Shown here: piece by piece, positions 26,761 through 35,427 of the stretch
How the letters are laid out: each line of letters opens with the position of its first letter
Numbering within the stretch: position 1 is the first letter of the stretch
Assembly: GCA_025360125.1 (NCBI GenBank)
Contig: JANYCU010000012.1
Location: forward strand, 89,445 to 153,444
Length of the DNA: 64,000 nucleotides
Source: Armatimonadota bacterium
GTDB taxonomy: Bacteria; Armatimonadota; Fimbriimonadia; Fimbriimonadales; Fimbriimonadaceae
Direction: 5' to 3'
Notes under the pieces: generated by a model
Told to the model about the DNA's origin: nothing
The model's input: the letters and a program-made list of their open reading frames with translations, nothing else
The model's database searches: none
Program-made: the position numbers and the translations under genes

Positions 26761-26860
26761 GCTCCAACGGAGCGCCAATGGTTCAGCCCAGATCGGAGCT
26801 CCGGCTTTGCGGAGCGTAGGTCTGGGTAGAAATCAAATCCATTCTTTTCCAAGATCGCTC
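26761..26860. repeat. Structured intergenic repeat, copy S1
   Basis: It opens with a small hairpin (GCTCC AAC GGAGC). The core is CAGCCCAGATCGGAGCTCCG ... GCGTAGGTCTGGG, whose ends pair (CCCAGA/TCTGGG), and a tail ends in GATCGCTC. The same plan recurs at 36795, 52935, 56160 and 56322 and in the flanks of the transposase at 38615. The surrounding 26600-27011 shows nothing else convincing. Confidence 0.7.
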
Positions 26861-27011
26861 CTACTCAACTCGAAACACAGGCGTCAAAAGTGAGCGATCC
26901 CGGTTGTTACAACCGCTTCTCTGTAGAAAACTACTTCGCTTCAAAAGTGCCCGATAGCCAGGCCCACTTGCATAGTTAGCCAAATAGGACTAAAATCCTT
27001 ATGGGGAAAAC

Positions 27012-27419
27012 ATGAACTGGAGTTTGTTGCTAAAGCTATCTGCATTTGGAGGCGTCATGGCCTTCGCAACCATCAATTTCATACCATTTGAATTTGAATT
27101 CGTCGTTTGGCTCTTCGTTTACGGGTTCTGCGCCTACGCAATCTCAAAATCGTGCCAGGATCGATTCTTTACCCATGGGTTCCTGCTTGGCATCATCAAC
27201 TGCATCTTTTACTCGGCATTCCATTTAGCCTTTTTTGAGTCATACACATCAGCCCATACCCTCCTGATGAGCCAGGTCAACACGATCGTCCCAGCACCCG
27301 CAAATCAGCGTCCAATCGTTCTCGCAATCGGGGTCGTGATGTGCATTCTAGGTGCATTACTTCAGGGTCTAATCTGTCACTTCGTTTCCAAAAAAATGCA
27401 AAAGCCAGTTGCAGTTTAA
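27012..27419 (+). CDS. Four-helix membrane protein, first gene of the paralogue operon
   Basis: The 135-residue polytopic protein has four hydrophobic helices (about 8-27, 31-48, 55-78 and 102-125) and a short basic C-terminus. Its stop codon touches the ATG of the next gene, so the two are translationally coupled. No family recognised, although the layout resembles small bacterial membrane proteins of unknown function. Its position suggests it belongs to the same system as the five anchored proteins that follow. Confidence 0.65.
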   Translation: MNWSLLLKLSAFGGVMAFATINFIPFEFEFVVWLFVYGFCAYAISKSCQDRFFTHGFLLGIINCIFYSAFHLAFFESYTSAHTLLMSQVNTIVPAPANQRPIVLAIGVVMCILGALLQGLICHFVSKKMQKPVAV

Positions 27420-28847
27420 ATGAAGTCCAAAATCGTAAAGTCAGTCCTCATCTTCGTGGCAGGCGGAGCCATTCTGTTCGGCGGACTTAAGTTCAAGCAG
27501 CATCTTGACTTCAATGCAAATGAGACAGAAATCCGACGACTTCTCACCCACGCCGAGTCGCGAGGATTCATCACCAATGGCGACAAATTTGTTGTTAAAC
27601 GCCCCGATGAGCAAAACGCGTGGATCGAAATTGGACAAATACTGCAAAAGCGCGATCCATCGAAAAAGAACCAACCAGCCTTTGACAATCAGTACGCTGG
27701 CACCCTGCTAAATCGTGCTGAGATCAGCGATATTGGCCTCATCGACTCCGCCGTCGCTCTCAACAAAACCGACCGAGAAAGGATCATCGAAGTCCTGAAC
27801 AAAAAAGGCCACCTTCAAATCCCCTTCAATTTCAACCAAGGATACTTGATGCTGTACGACCAAATGATGCCCTTACGAATGCTCGTAAACGACATTTGCC
27901 TCATGGCGCTATCACATGGCTATAAACGAGACAGTGCTGCCGCAATCGCCAATCTTGAAGCGGCTTACCTCATCGGTAGCGAATTGATGGCCCAGCGAGA
28001 CACCATTCCTCGACTGGCGGGAACAGTCATCTATCAAACGATCTCGAAGACGGCACTGCGAATCATCGAATTTGATCCATCAATGATTCACCCCCTAAAA
28101 CAACTCAATGAAAAATGGAGCCCGCTGTTCGATGAAGACCCGTTCGACGACTACAAGTGGATTTTCCTGGAGCACCTCGCAGCATGCCGAAACTTCGATA
28201 GCCCGGAAATGGATCGTCCCGTCCCTTTCTTCCCGCTGGACAAATTCGTCAAACGACCGAACATCGAAGATGGTGAAAAAGCCAACGAAATCCGACCAGG
28301 CGACTATCTCCCAAATTCTTACAACATGCGAAAGTACATGTTAACCACGCTTCAACAATGGATGCCCATTTTCGACATCGTTTCAGATCCGAAATCCAAA
28401 CGTGACAGTACAACCAATAAATCAATCCTCGACCAAATCAATTGGGAGACCGATTGCCCCCCGCCGCTAAAAACAATTTTCGCAAGCCTCCTGACTGAAA
28501 AGGACAAAGATGTAGAAATGCCTTTTGCTGCATCCTATTTGGACCTCAACCGGGAAATGTTTCGTCAACTCGAATACAAACAAGCATACGGAACCTTTGC
28601 CCCCAAGCTATTCACTACCATTCGATCGTTCCATCAAACCGACAAATTTTCCATATCCCCCCGAGGAAAAGGAATCCAAATTGGCGCCGGAGTTCTCGAT
28701 TCCGACGGCCTCCACAAAGTCAGGGTTTGTTTTCCTTATTCGGGTGGCCTCACGGCAGCGACATATTCCAAGACAATGAGCAAACTCCGCGACGGGTCAC
28801 TTAAAGTGAATGCGCCATCGAACACACCCCCAATGATCAGCCCGTAA
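27420..28847 (+). CDS. Membrane-anchored paralogue A (unknown function)
   Basis: The 475-residue protein has a single N-terminal anchor (IVKSVLIFVAGGAILFGGLK) and an extracytoplasmic body that is mainly helical. Near residues 65-75 it has PDEQNAWIEI, a motif shared with D and E. Near 255-315 it has the array's signature: FDSPEMD, a proline-rich stretch, GDYLPNS and a terminal LQQW. It is the most divergent member at the N-terminus. It starts directly after the preceding stop. No enzymatic motif is visible. Confidence 0.75.
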   Translation: MKSKIVKSVLIFVAGGAILFGGLKFKQHLDFNANETEIRRLLTHAESRGFITNGDKFVVKRPDEQNAWIEIGQILQKRDPSKKNQPAFDNQYAGTLLNRAEISDIGLIDSAVALNKTDRERIIEVLNKKGHLQIPFNFNQGYLMLYDQMMPLRMLVNDICLMALSHGYKRDSAAAIANLEAAYLIGSELMAQRDTIPRLAGTVIYQTISKTALRIIEFDPSMIHPLKQLNEKWSPLFDEDPFDDYKWIFLEHLAACRNFDSPEMDRPVPFFPLDKFVKRPNIEDGEKANEIRPGDYLPNSYNMRKYMLTTLQQWMPIFDIVSDPKSKRDSTTNKSILDQINWETDCPPPLKTIFASLLTEKDKDVEMPFAASYLDLNREMFRQLEYKQAYGTFAPKLFTTIRSFHQTDKFSISPRGKGIQIGAGVLDSDGLHKVRVCFPYSGGLTAATYSKTMSKLRDGSLKVNAPSNTPPMISP

Positions 28848-28873
28848 GGCTTAGTAGTATAGGGAAGCGAGCC

Positions 28874-30298
28874 ATGAAGCCACTACCAATCGCGTTAACC
28901 ATTATTGGCGGAGCCCTTTTCCTCACTGCCGGCCTCTCGCTCAAGGCGAACGCGGATCGTGGTCGGCTCGAAGATCAAGTTAGGACCCAATTGTCCGCGA
29001 TCAAGGCAATGGGATTTTGCACGACTAGCGCCGAATTCGCCAAGGAAAGTGAACCGGACAAATCGGACGCCTGGTGGGACCTCAAGCAATATTTGACCGC
29101 CAAGGCATCCGAGAATTACTCACCGAACACATTCGATCCGCGCTCAATGATTTTTGTCGCCGGGCAAGCCGATCTACCTACGATCCGAACCTACCTCCAA
29201 CAAAGCCAGGCGGCGCGCATCGCCGTTTTGTCGGCAATGCAGCAACATAAGTCACTGACGATTCCCGAATCTTTGTCTGGCGGAAGCCCGCCCTTTGTTG
29301 ACGGTCAAATGCGGCATGCCATACAAGATTTCATCGTTGCCGCCGAAAGCGAAGCGATGATCGGCAAGCAAGCCCAGGTCATGCAAAATTTGAACGCTGC
29401 CGCATATCTTGCCAACAGCTTGGTTCGTGAATGGACTAGCTATATAGGCACCAACTGTTGGCAAGTGACCATCATCCCAGGCGCGCTTCGAGTCATGGAG
29501 ATCGCTCCAACCATGGCTCCCGAAATTGAATTGTTCCTCAACCAACCGAATTTGATCGCCGAAGCGAATTCGAAAAAAATATGCGAAGTCTATTTTCTGA
29601 TCGCTTTGGCCCAAATTCAGTCAAGAGATTCTCCCTTGATTGACCGCGCCGCTCGGCCAAAATGGCTTCAAACGGTCGTTCATTCGCCGAGCATTGAAGA
29701 GATATGGGACGCCACTAAGGACAAATCCGATGGATATATACCCAAAAGCGCCCTGTGCCTCAATGCAATCCATCAATCCTTGAGCCGCTGGACGCCTCTG
29801 TTAATGAAAGTAAAAAATGGATCGTCAATTACCAAGGCCGAATATGACCGAACTGATGAGCCATTCACCGGAATGAACAAAGACTTATCCGACGTCCTGA
29901 CACTTGGAAAAGATTTTGACCCGACTGACATGATTAACGAAGTATCCGAACTCAAGACTCTCAAGTCAATGATCGTCAAGATTGTGGCAATCAAGCGGAA
30001 AAGTGGTGCGTACCCGAAAGCTCTCAGCGAAATTGTCGGTCCCTCCGACGTGAAGAATGTCGCATATCATAACAATATCAATGGATTTTCGGTTAATTCC
30101 ATGACCACTGATCCATCGACAGCTGCGTTGCGAGTCCGCATCATTTTCCCGCCGAGCCAACGCTTCCCCGCTCGCACGTTGGCGATGTACCGCGACCAAC
30201 TTAAAAGGGCGAGAGAAGGCAAACTCGACGTGTTGCATCCCGAACCCAAAAAAGTACTGCCTAAATGGCTGGGTGGGCCGCGAAAGCCCTCACCATGA
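28874..30298 (+). CDS. Membrane-anchored paralogue B (unknown function)
   Basis: The 474-residue paralogue has anchor MKPLPIALTIIGGALFLTAG, the shared DAWWDL variant of the NAW motif, and the signature RDSPLIDRAARPKW ... DGYIPKS ... LSRW near 250-310. The C-terminal part (KSGAYPKALSEIVGPSD) resembles the G-x-YP-x-x-L pattern seen in pseudopilin-like C-termini, but no prepilin leader is present. The last bases overlap the start of paralogue C (ATGA). Confidence 0.75.
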   Translation: MKPLPIALTIIGGALFLTAGLSLKANADRGRLEDQVRTQLSAIKAMGFCTTSAEFAKESEPDKSDAWWDLKQYLTAKASENYSPNTFDPRSMIFVAGQADLPTIRTYLQQSQAARIAVLSAMQQHKSLTIPESLSGGSPPFVDGQMRHAIQDFIVAAESEAMIGKQAQVMQNLNAAAYLANSLVREWTSYIGTNCWQVTIIPGALRVMEIAPTMAPEIELFLNQPNLIAEANSKKICEVYFLIALAQIQSRDSPLIDRAARPKWLQTVVHSPSIEEIWDATKDKSDGYIPKSALCLNAIHQSLSRWTPLLMKVKNGSSITKAEYDRTDEPFTGMNKDLSDVLTLGKDFDPTDMINEVSELKTLKSMIVKIVAIKRKSGAYPKALSEIVGPSDVKNVAYHNNINGFSVNSMTTDPSTAALRVRIIFPPSQRFPARTLAMYRDQLKRAREGKLDVLHPEPKKVLPKWLGGPRKPSP

Positions 30299-31632
30299 AG
30301 CCGCTAAAAATCATCATTGGAATCGTAGGCGGTGCAATCGTCATCACTGGCGGCCTCGCCCTCAAATCCAAAATCGCTTATGACCAAGACGGCCAAGCAA
30401 TCACCAAACTCATTGCCGAATACAAAGCCCTCGGAGTCCCAACCACCAAAGCAGCTTTTACAAAGCTCTATCCGCAAATAACCCTGACTGCTCAAGATGA
30501 AAAAAACCTGGTGGGGCAGATCCCCCGAGGTCCATCCCAAATTGCAAAGGCTATCCTGCTCGGCTGCATTCCTAGCGATGCACCTTTCTTAGAAAGAGTC
30601 CTTCAACAAACAAAGAAGCAGCGAGATGAATTCATATCTGGTCGTCGTGTTCGGTACCTGCTGATGATTGATGACAATTTGGTGTTAAGTTTTCTTTTGG
30701 CCGCCCTTCTAGAGTCATACAAACACAATCCTGGCTCGATGGAATTAAATCTCAAGCAAGCCGTTTCAATAATCAATTACAGCATTATCTGGCCCCGATC
30801 AATCGACGCCTATGTCGGAGCCTACATGTCAAGGTATGTTCTCCAAACTTTCCTTCGCATCATCGAACAGTCCCCGACAATGACATCGAAAATTCTCTCA
30901 ATGATGGGCAATCCGAATTTAATTCTTCCCATCAACACAAAGGGTGTCATTTACGAACAGTTCTTGAACGATCTTGTTGCCGCACGTCACCTCGACTCCC
31001 CCATTCTCGACAAAAAAAGACCTCCGTCCTTTCTGCGCCGATTTATCAAAGTGCCTACCGACGATGAGATCCTTAACGCGATGAAGGATCATTCTGGGGA
31101 CTATGTCCCTGAAAGTAAAACTGCCCGATTTATTCTCCGAGAGCGGCTTGAAAAATGGAATTCAGTAATCAAAGCGGTTGCCAAAGCCACGGATCCCGAG
31201 GTTCTACCCAGTTCAGATGACCTCCTTGAAGCCAGCACACTTTCGACCTCAATACCGTCCGATATAGCAAACTTTTTCAACCAGGACGAAACGCTGACCC
31301 AAGGAACTAAAATCTTCCAGTCCAACACTGACTTCCGAGTCCTCCTTCAAATCGTCACCCACGCGCTAACAATAAAATCATCCAAAGGAGTCTTTCCAGA
31401 AAAACTGGCCGAAGTCCTGCCACCCGCGGACCCCAACGACTATCGCTACCAAACCATTCCTGGAGGTTTTAAAGCCGAGATCATTTGGCATGACGCCAAA
31501 CGACCATCCTATGTTCACTATCGCATTTCTTATCCCCTCGAATCGTCTGTCGGGGTTAGACTGATGGCAATCTATCGAAACCAAATTGCCAAAGCGAAAA
31601 AGGAATTAGTTTCGTCCTCACCCAAAGGCTAA
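30295..31632 (+). CDS. Membrane-anchored paralogue C (unknown function)
   Basis: The 445-residue paralogue starts at ATG 30295, overlapping the stop of B. After the anchor comes QAITKLIAEYKALGVPT, which is identical to the same stretch of paralogue E, showing C and E are the closest pair or share a converted segment. The signature HLDSPILDKKRPPSFL ... GDYVPES ... LEKW sits near 232-290. It lacks the NAW motif. The C-terminus has KGVFPEKLAEVLPPADP. Confidence 0.75.
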   Translation: MKPLKIIIGIVGGAIVITGGLALKSKIAYDQDGQAITKLIAEYKALGVPTTKAAFTKLYPQITLTAQDEKNLVGQIPRGPSQIAKAILLGCIPSDAPFLERVLQQTKKQRDEFISGRRVRYLLMIDDNLVLSFLLAALLESYKHNPGSMELNLKQAVSIINYSIIWPRSIDAYVGAYMSRYVLQTFLRIIEQSPTMTSKILSMMGNPNLILPINTKGVIYEQFLNDLVAARHLDSPILDKKRPPSFLRRFIKVPTDDEILNAMKDHSGDYVPESKTARFILRERLEKWNSVIKAVAKATDPEVLPSSDDLLEASTLSTSIPSDIANFFNQDETLTQGTKIFQSNTDFRVLLQIVTHALTIKSSKGVFPEKLAEVLPPADPNDYRYQTIPGGFKAEIIWHDAKRPSYVHYRISYPLESSVGVRLMAIYRNQIAKAKKELVSSSPKG

Positions 31633-31636
31633 CAAA

Positions 31637-33019
31637 ATGAAGCCGCTCCACATTGCAATCGGTATCGGCGGAATCGCCGTCGTGGTCCTTGGGGTCATGG
31701 CCCTAAGGTCCAAACTCGAATACAACCGAGACGTGAGCGAAATCTCAAATCTCCTTGGCGAAATAAAGGCGTCGGGTGCCCCTACCAACATCGAAGACTA
31801 CAGTCCAAGAATTCCCGACTCTCAAAACGCGTGGGTAGAGCTCAACTCCGTCTATCTTCCTCGCGAAGGAGAAGCGATATTCGTTAAGTTCTGCTCTCCA
31901 TTTTCAGCAGAGCTGATTTCTTATGGCACCCAAGCCACCCTTCCCACCATCCGAAACTATGTTACATTCAACCAAAAGTGGCGGACCGATACTGAGAAGA
32001 TCTTGACCAAGAAATCAAAACTTCAACTGCCACTGGAATTCACATTTGGGACTAGCTTGCCCCGATCAAATGCCTTGCGCGGCCTCGCAGAAAGCTCACC
32101 GGACTACTGCCTTGCAGCATTGCAAGCAGCCTACGACAACCAAGGCGACGACTGTATAAGGCAATTAAGCTCTGCCATTCGAATCTCCAATGAACTATTC
32201 AGGATGAATCAAAAGGACTCAGTCTATTTTGGCGTGACCTCGCAACTTGAGATTTACCGGACGGTCTTCCACATCGCGGAGCAAAATCCAACCTTGGGTC
32301 AAAGAGCCAGAGAATTAATCCAAACTCCCTCACAATTGGCTCATACCGACCTCAAAAAAGTCCTTGACTGTGAGTTTTTGAAGCAAATCACGTTGCTCAG
32401 GCAACACGACGACCCCTCGATCGACAAATCGACCCTGCCCTACCCTCTCAGTTTGCTTCAAAATCTTGCCACCGGAACTTCAACATCGCTAGACCGTCAA
32501 TTACCAGTTGGTGACACTATTCCACGAAGCAAGAAAGTCCGGCAATTTTTCATCGAGCGGCTCAGAATCTGGAAGGACCTCACTCGATCACTTCGCACAT
32601 CCAACGTCTCCGAAATGATCCCAACAGTTCGGAAAAGTCTGTCAAAAATGGAGATGTGGCGAGGAGCGCCCGAAGCAATCACCGATCCAAAGATTATCGG
32701 TGAAGAAATGTCTGATGACCAAGAAAATTGGAATGATCGTCTCTGGACCGACGCTAACACGGTAATTTGGCAATTGATCGACCAGAAGCAGAAGTCCGGA
32801 AAATTCCCGACTTCCCAATCAAACTCTCAACAAGAACAAACGAAGGTACTGACATTCGCTGCAAATCAAAATTCAGTTGCATTTGTTTCAAAGACAAAAT
32901 TTCGGGGACGTGACGTAAAGCTTGGATTTCCAATGTCCCTCATCCGGGCTGGCACATTCGAACCAGTGAACGATGCGAGCATCCAAACGCGAATTAAAGG
33001 TTTGAAGCGATGGCGATGA
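31637..33019 (+). CDS. Membrane-anchored paralogue D (unknown function)
   Basis: The 460-residue paralogue has anchor MKPLHIAIGIGGIAVVVLGV followed by IPDSQNAWVELN. The signature is partly degraded: HDDPSIDKSTLPYPL ... DTIPRSKK ... LRIW near 256-310, with GDY replaced by GDT. The C-terminal domain is shortened and less similar. It starts 4 bases after C and overlaps E by four bases (ATGA). Confidence 0.75.
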   Translation: MKPLHIAIGIGGIAVVVLGVMALRSKLEYNRDVSEISNLLGEIKASGAPTNIEDYSPRIPDSQNAWVELNSVYLPREGEAIFVKFCSPFSAELISYGTQATLPTIRNYVTFNQKWRTDTEKILTKKSKLQLPLEFTFGTSLPRSNALRGLAESSPDYCLAALQAAYDNQGDDCIRQLSSAIRISNELFRMNQKDSVYFGVTSQLEIYRTVFHIAEQNPTLGQRARELIQTPSQLAHTDLKKVLDCEFLKQITLLRQHDDPSIDKSTLPYPLSLLQNLATGTSTSLDRQLPVGDTIPRSKKVRQFFIERLRIWKDLTRSLRTSNVSEMIPTVRKSLSKMEMWRGAPEAITDPKIIGEEMSDDQENWNDRLWTDANTVIWQLIDQKQKSGKFPTSQSNSQQEQTKVLTFAANQNSVAFVSKTKFRGRDVKLGFPMSLIRAGTFEPVNDASIQTRIKGLKRWR

Positions 33020-34482
33020 AACCCTTCACCGTCGCTATCAGCATCGGCGGAATCGCGCTCCTCATGGTCGGAGCATCCGCAATTAAATCCAAAATTGCCT
33101 ACGACAACGACGAGCAGGCAATTACTAAACTCATCGCCGAATATAAAGCCCTCGGCGTTCCAACCAATGGTGCCGGGCTTCAGCAACCGATCTCCCCTTC
33201 CTTAAATGCCTGGACCGAAATTGGCCCGATGCTCCTGTCCAAGCAAGGCAACGGTACTGGATTGCTCTTCAAATCTGGCGAGGCTCTCGAACTGTTGCTG
33301 ACTTGCAGCAAACAAGACCTACCGCTTATTAAGAAATACCTCGCCGAAAACAAATCACAAAGGGACAAAATCGAGGCGGCTCTCAATGCAAAGCCAAAAC
33401 TCCAGATCCTCCATGATTACGATGAAGGATTCTCCCTTCTCTTGCCCGAGTTCGCCGCAATTCGACCCCTCATCCGCGAATACTGCCTTGCCGCCTACGC
33501 CGCCGGAATCGAAGGCAACATGGCCGAAGTCAAACGCAACCTCGACCTCGCCAACCGCTTTGTTTCCCATTGCGCCCATCGCACCGAATTTATCGCCATT
33601 GCTGTCGAAGCAGGCCTCCACAAGAACTTATTCCAAACCGGTTTTCAAATCATCCAGGCTAATCCTTCCTTGTCGCCCCAAATTCAGAAACTATTAGCCA
33701 GCTACGATGCCATCGACCAACCTGATTTCAAGCTGACCGCCGAAAGTGAATTCGTTGCCCACCTCGCAACCGCGCGCTACTTCGATTCCTCCGAACTGGA
33801 TCACCCCACCGTTCCCAAGTTCCTCGAAGGGCTATTTAAACAGAAAAGCCCGGATGAGCTGATGAAATTGGGCGGAGCTCACCACGGCGACTATATTCCC
33901 ACCAGTCACGCAATGCGTGCATTCCTCAGATCTCGGCTAGAGATGTGGTTACCATGGTTTCAAGATTACAAGCGAACGGGCAAGCCTTCGGTTCAGGGTT
34001 TCGAGCGAGCAACCGACTTTATGCAAGAGCTCCCAAGCCAATTGGCCTTTATGGCACCATCGAGTTCGCCGACCAATGACATGATTTTCCAGATCGTGGG
34101 TCTTCCTCGGCAGCATAGCGACTTGGCCAAAAATATTTTTCGAGCCATGGAAATCAAGGAGAAATCAGGCAAATATCCGACCACCCTCGACGCGATTGGG
34201 ATTCCCATTCAACCAACGGTACTCAACGATCACTTCACCATCGAATCAAGCTCGGCCGGAATCACGATCAAAGGTAACCATGGAATCACCGATGGCGAAC
34301 TCGAAGGCACAAGCCTTTCCTTCCCCGTGACCTTGTCAATCTCGCCGAAACTACTGAGCAAATATCGGGACACAGTGAAAAACTTTCGCCTCGGAAGAAT
34401 CAACGTTGCAGGGACGAGTACACGAGCAACCAAGCTTAGACCACCACCGATTCCCCCAGGCGCACCACCACGGGCGCCTTAG
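33016..34482 (+). CDS. Membrane-anchored paralogue E (unknown function)
   Basis: The 488-residue paralogue is the last of the operon. The ATG at 33016 gives the MKPF start matching its relatives; ATG 33010 would add two residues. It has the NAWTEIG motif, the signature YFDSSELDHPTVPKFL ... GDYIPTS ... LEMW near 255-315, and KSGKYPTTLDAIG at the C-terminus, ending in a proline-rich tail (PPPIPPGAPP). No terminator directly follows; structured DNA lies at 34548-34611. Confidence 0.75.
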   Translation: MKPFTVAISIGGIALLMVGASAIKSKIAYDNDEQAITKLIAEYKALGVPTNGAGLQQPISPSLNAWTEIGPMLLSKQGNGTGLLFKSGEALELLLTCSKQDLPLIKKYLAENKSQRDKIEAALNAKPKLQILHDYDEGFSLLLPEFAAIRPLIREYCLAAYAAGIEGNMAEVKRNLDLANRFVSHCAHRTEFIAIAVEAGLHKNLFQTGFQIIQANPSLSPQIQKLLASYDAIDQPDFKLTAESEFVAHLATARYFDSSELDHPTVPKFLEGLFKQKSPDELMKLGGAHHGDYIPTSHAMRAFLRSRLEMWLPWFQDYKRTGKPSVQGFERATDFMQELPSQLAFMAPSSSPTNDMIFQIVGLPRQHSDLAKNIFRAMEIKEKSGKYPTTLDAIGIPIQPTVLNDHFTIESSSAGITIKGNHGITDGELEGTSLSFPVTLSISPKLLSKYRDTVKNFRLGRINVAGTSTRATKLRPPPIPPGAPPRAP

Positions 34483-34547
34483 TCCTTACTTTTTGAAGCA
34501 ATCAAGCTATATTTCATAGCCCACTCCGGATTGCCCAAGCCTAAGAT

Positions 34548-34611
34548 GCTCTCCTTGAGGAGAGCTGGCACGAGCTTCATCCCAGGAATTTCTTCACCAA
34601 TGAAGCTCGTG
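34548..34611. other. Double hairpin region in a convergent gap
   Basis: Two adjacent stems lie in the 200-base gap between paralogue E and the dipeptidase gene: GCTCTCC/GGAGAGC (34548-34554/34559-34565, TTGA loop), and a perfect 12-bp stem CACGAGCTTCAT/ATGAAGCTCGTG (34569-34580/34600-34611, 19-base loop). No T-run follows either, so they are not classic terminators. Just beyond, about 34620-34634, the sequence GGGGGATTCGAACCC resembles a tRNA T-arm on the minus strand. Confidence 0.5.
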
Positions 34612-34683
34612 ACTGAGAGGGGGATTCGAACCCAGACATGTGAAAGCGCGGGCAATTCCTCTGGGTGCCCCGCCCCGCGCTCC

Positions 34684-35427
34684 TTAATTTTTCTCAAGAA
34701 ACGGATTCTCGCGCGTCGCCATCGCCGCAATCCACTGTTTCTCTTGTTCAGCGTACGCCTCTAATGGCAGGTCAACCCGCCCGTAACAACACTCCGTCTC
34801 ACCCGTTCGAACCGCCCAACCCGCGTCGCCCCAACTGTAGTGCCACCACTCGTCCCTGCAATTCGAAAATCCTGCTCCAAGCATCGTCTCAACCAAGATG
34901 GTGCGATTGCGATGCGCAGCCTCACTCAAACCCAACGTATAGGTCGGGGCCGCGCCAAATCGATCATAAGGCGAAACCACATCAATACTCTCTCCCGAAG
35001 GCGTGACCAACCAAACGTCCACCGCCGCGCCAGTACAGTGCCCCGGAGGGGCTTTCTGGTCAGTCGGAGCCACCCATCGGCAAACTGTCCGTCGCAAAGC
35101 CGTGTCGGTCCGGTCCGGAAAGACTTCCTTTCCGCAGTTCCAAACAAAGTCATAGATTCGCTGCTGACGATCAAAAGGCCGCCAAGCATCAATCACCCCG
35201 AGCAAAATTCCCTCGGGAAGCGACTGGGCCGCCCGCTCCAACATCTCCGCAACGTGGCGTCGCAAAAATGGAATCACCGCCGGACGCAAAATCCTCACCG
35301 ATGGACTGACCACGGCAAGGTCTGCCAATGGTTCGCCGTTCTCAATCTCATCAATGAGATTGAGCAAGCGAATGGGCTCCGGACTTCCCTTCGTGCGGTC
35401 CCATTTCACAGGCTTTCTAACCGTCAC
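34684..35427 (-). CDS. D-alanyl-D-alanine dipeptidase, VanX/DdpX type
   Basis: A zinc metallopeptidase of family M15 that hydrolyses D-Ala-D-Ala, for peptidoglycan recycling or vancomycin-like resistance. The 247 residues carry the substrate arginine in DAWRPFDRQQ and metal ligands in GHCTGAAVDVWL (the x-H-x-x-G-x-A-x-D pattern) and EWWHYSWGD. No vanH or vanA ligases are near, so a recycling role is more likely. There is no signal peptide. It overlaps the SLBB gene upstream by 4 bases (ATGA), so the two are co-translated. Confidence 0.9.
   Translation of the reverse strand: MTVRKPVKWDRTKGSPEPIRLLNLIDEIENGEPLADLAVVSPSVRILRPAVIPFLRRHVAEMLERAAQSLPEGILLGVIDAWRPFDRQQRIYDFVWNCGKEVFPDRTDTALRRTVCRWVAPTDQKAPPGHCTGAAVDVWLVTPSGESIDVVSPYDRFGAAPTYTLGLSEAAHRNRTILVETMLGAGFSNCRDEWWHYSWGDAGWAVRTGETECCYGRVDLPLEAYAEQEKQWIAAMATRENPFLEKN

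Noticed and set aside
26761-26860. Intrinsic terminator in the 26600-27011 gap
   Set aside because: The stems lack a U-run, and the same sequence plan recurs at four other sites away from gene ends, so it is a dispersed repeat.
34615-34690. Possible tRNA gene on the minus strand near GGTTCGAATCC
   Set aside because: The T-loop is perfect, but only three T-stem pairs form. No acceptor partner for TCTCAGT or anticodon stem can be built from the bases upstream, so a functional tRNA is not supported.
34531-34764. Plus-strand frame containing an RGIRTQT-like segment
   Set aside because: This is the typical false translation of a tRNA T-arm-like sequence and lacks a ribosome site; it also runs into the dipeptidase gene.
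34684-35427. Vancomycin resistance cassette
   Set aside because: Only a VanX-type dipeptidase is present; vanH, vanA and the sensor pair are absent, and D-Ala-D-Ala recycling explains it more simply.
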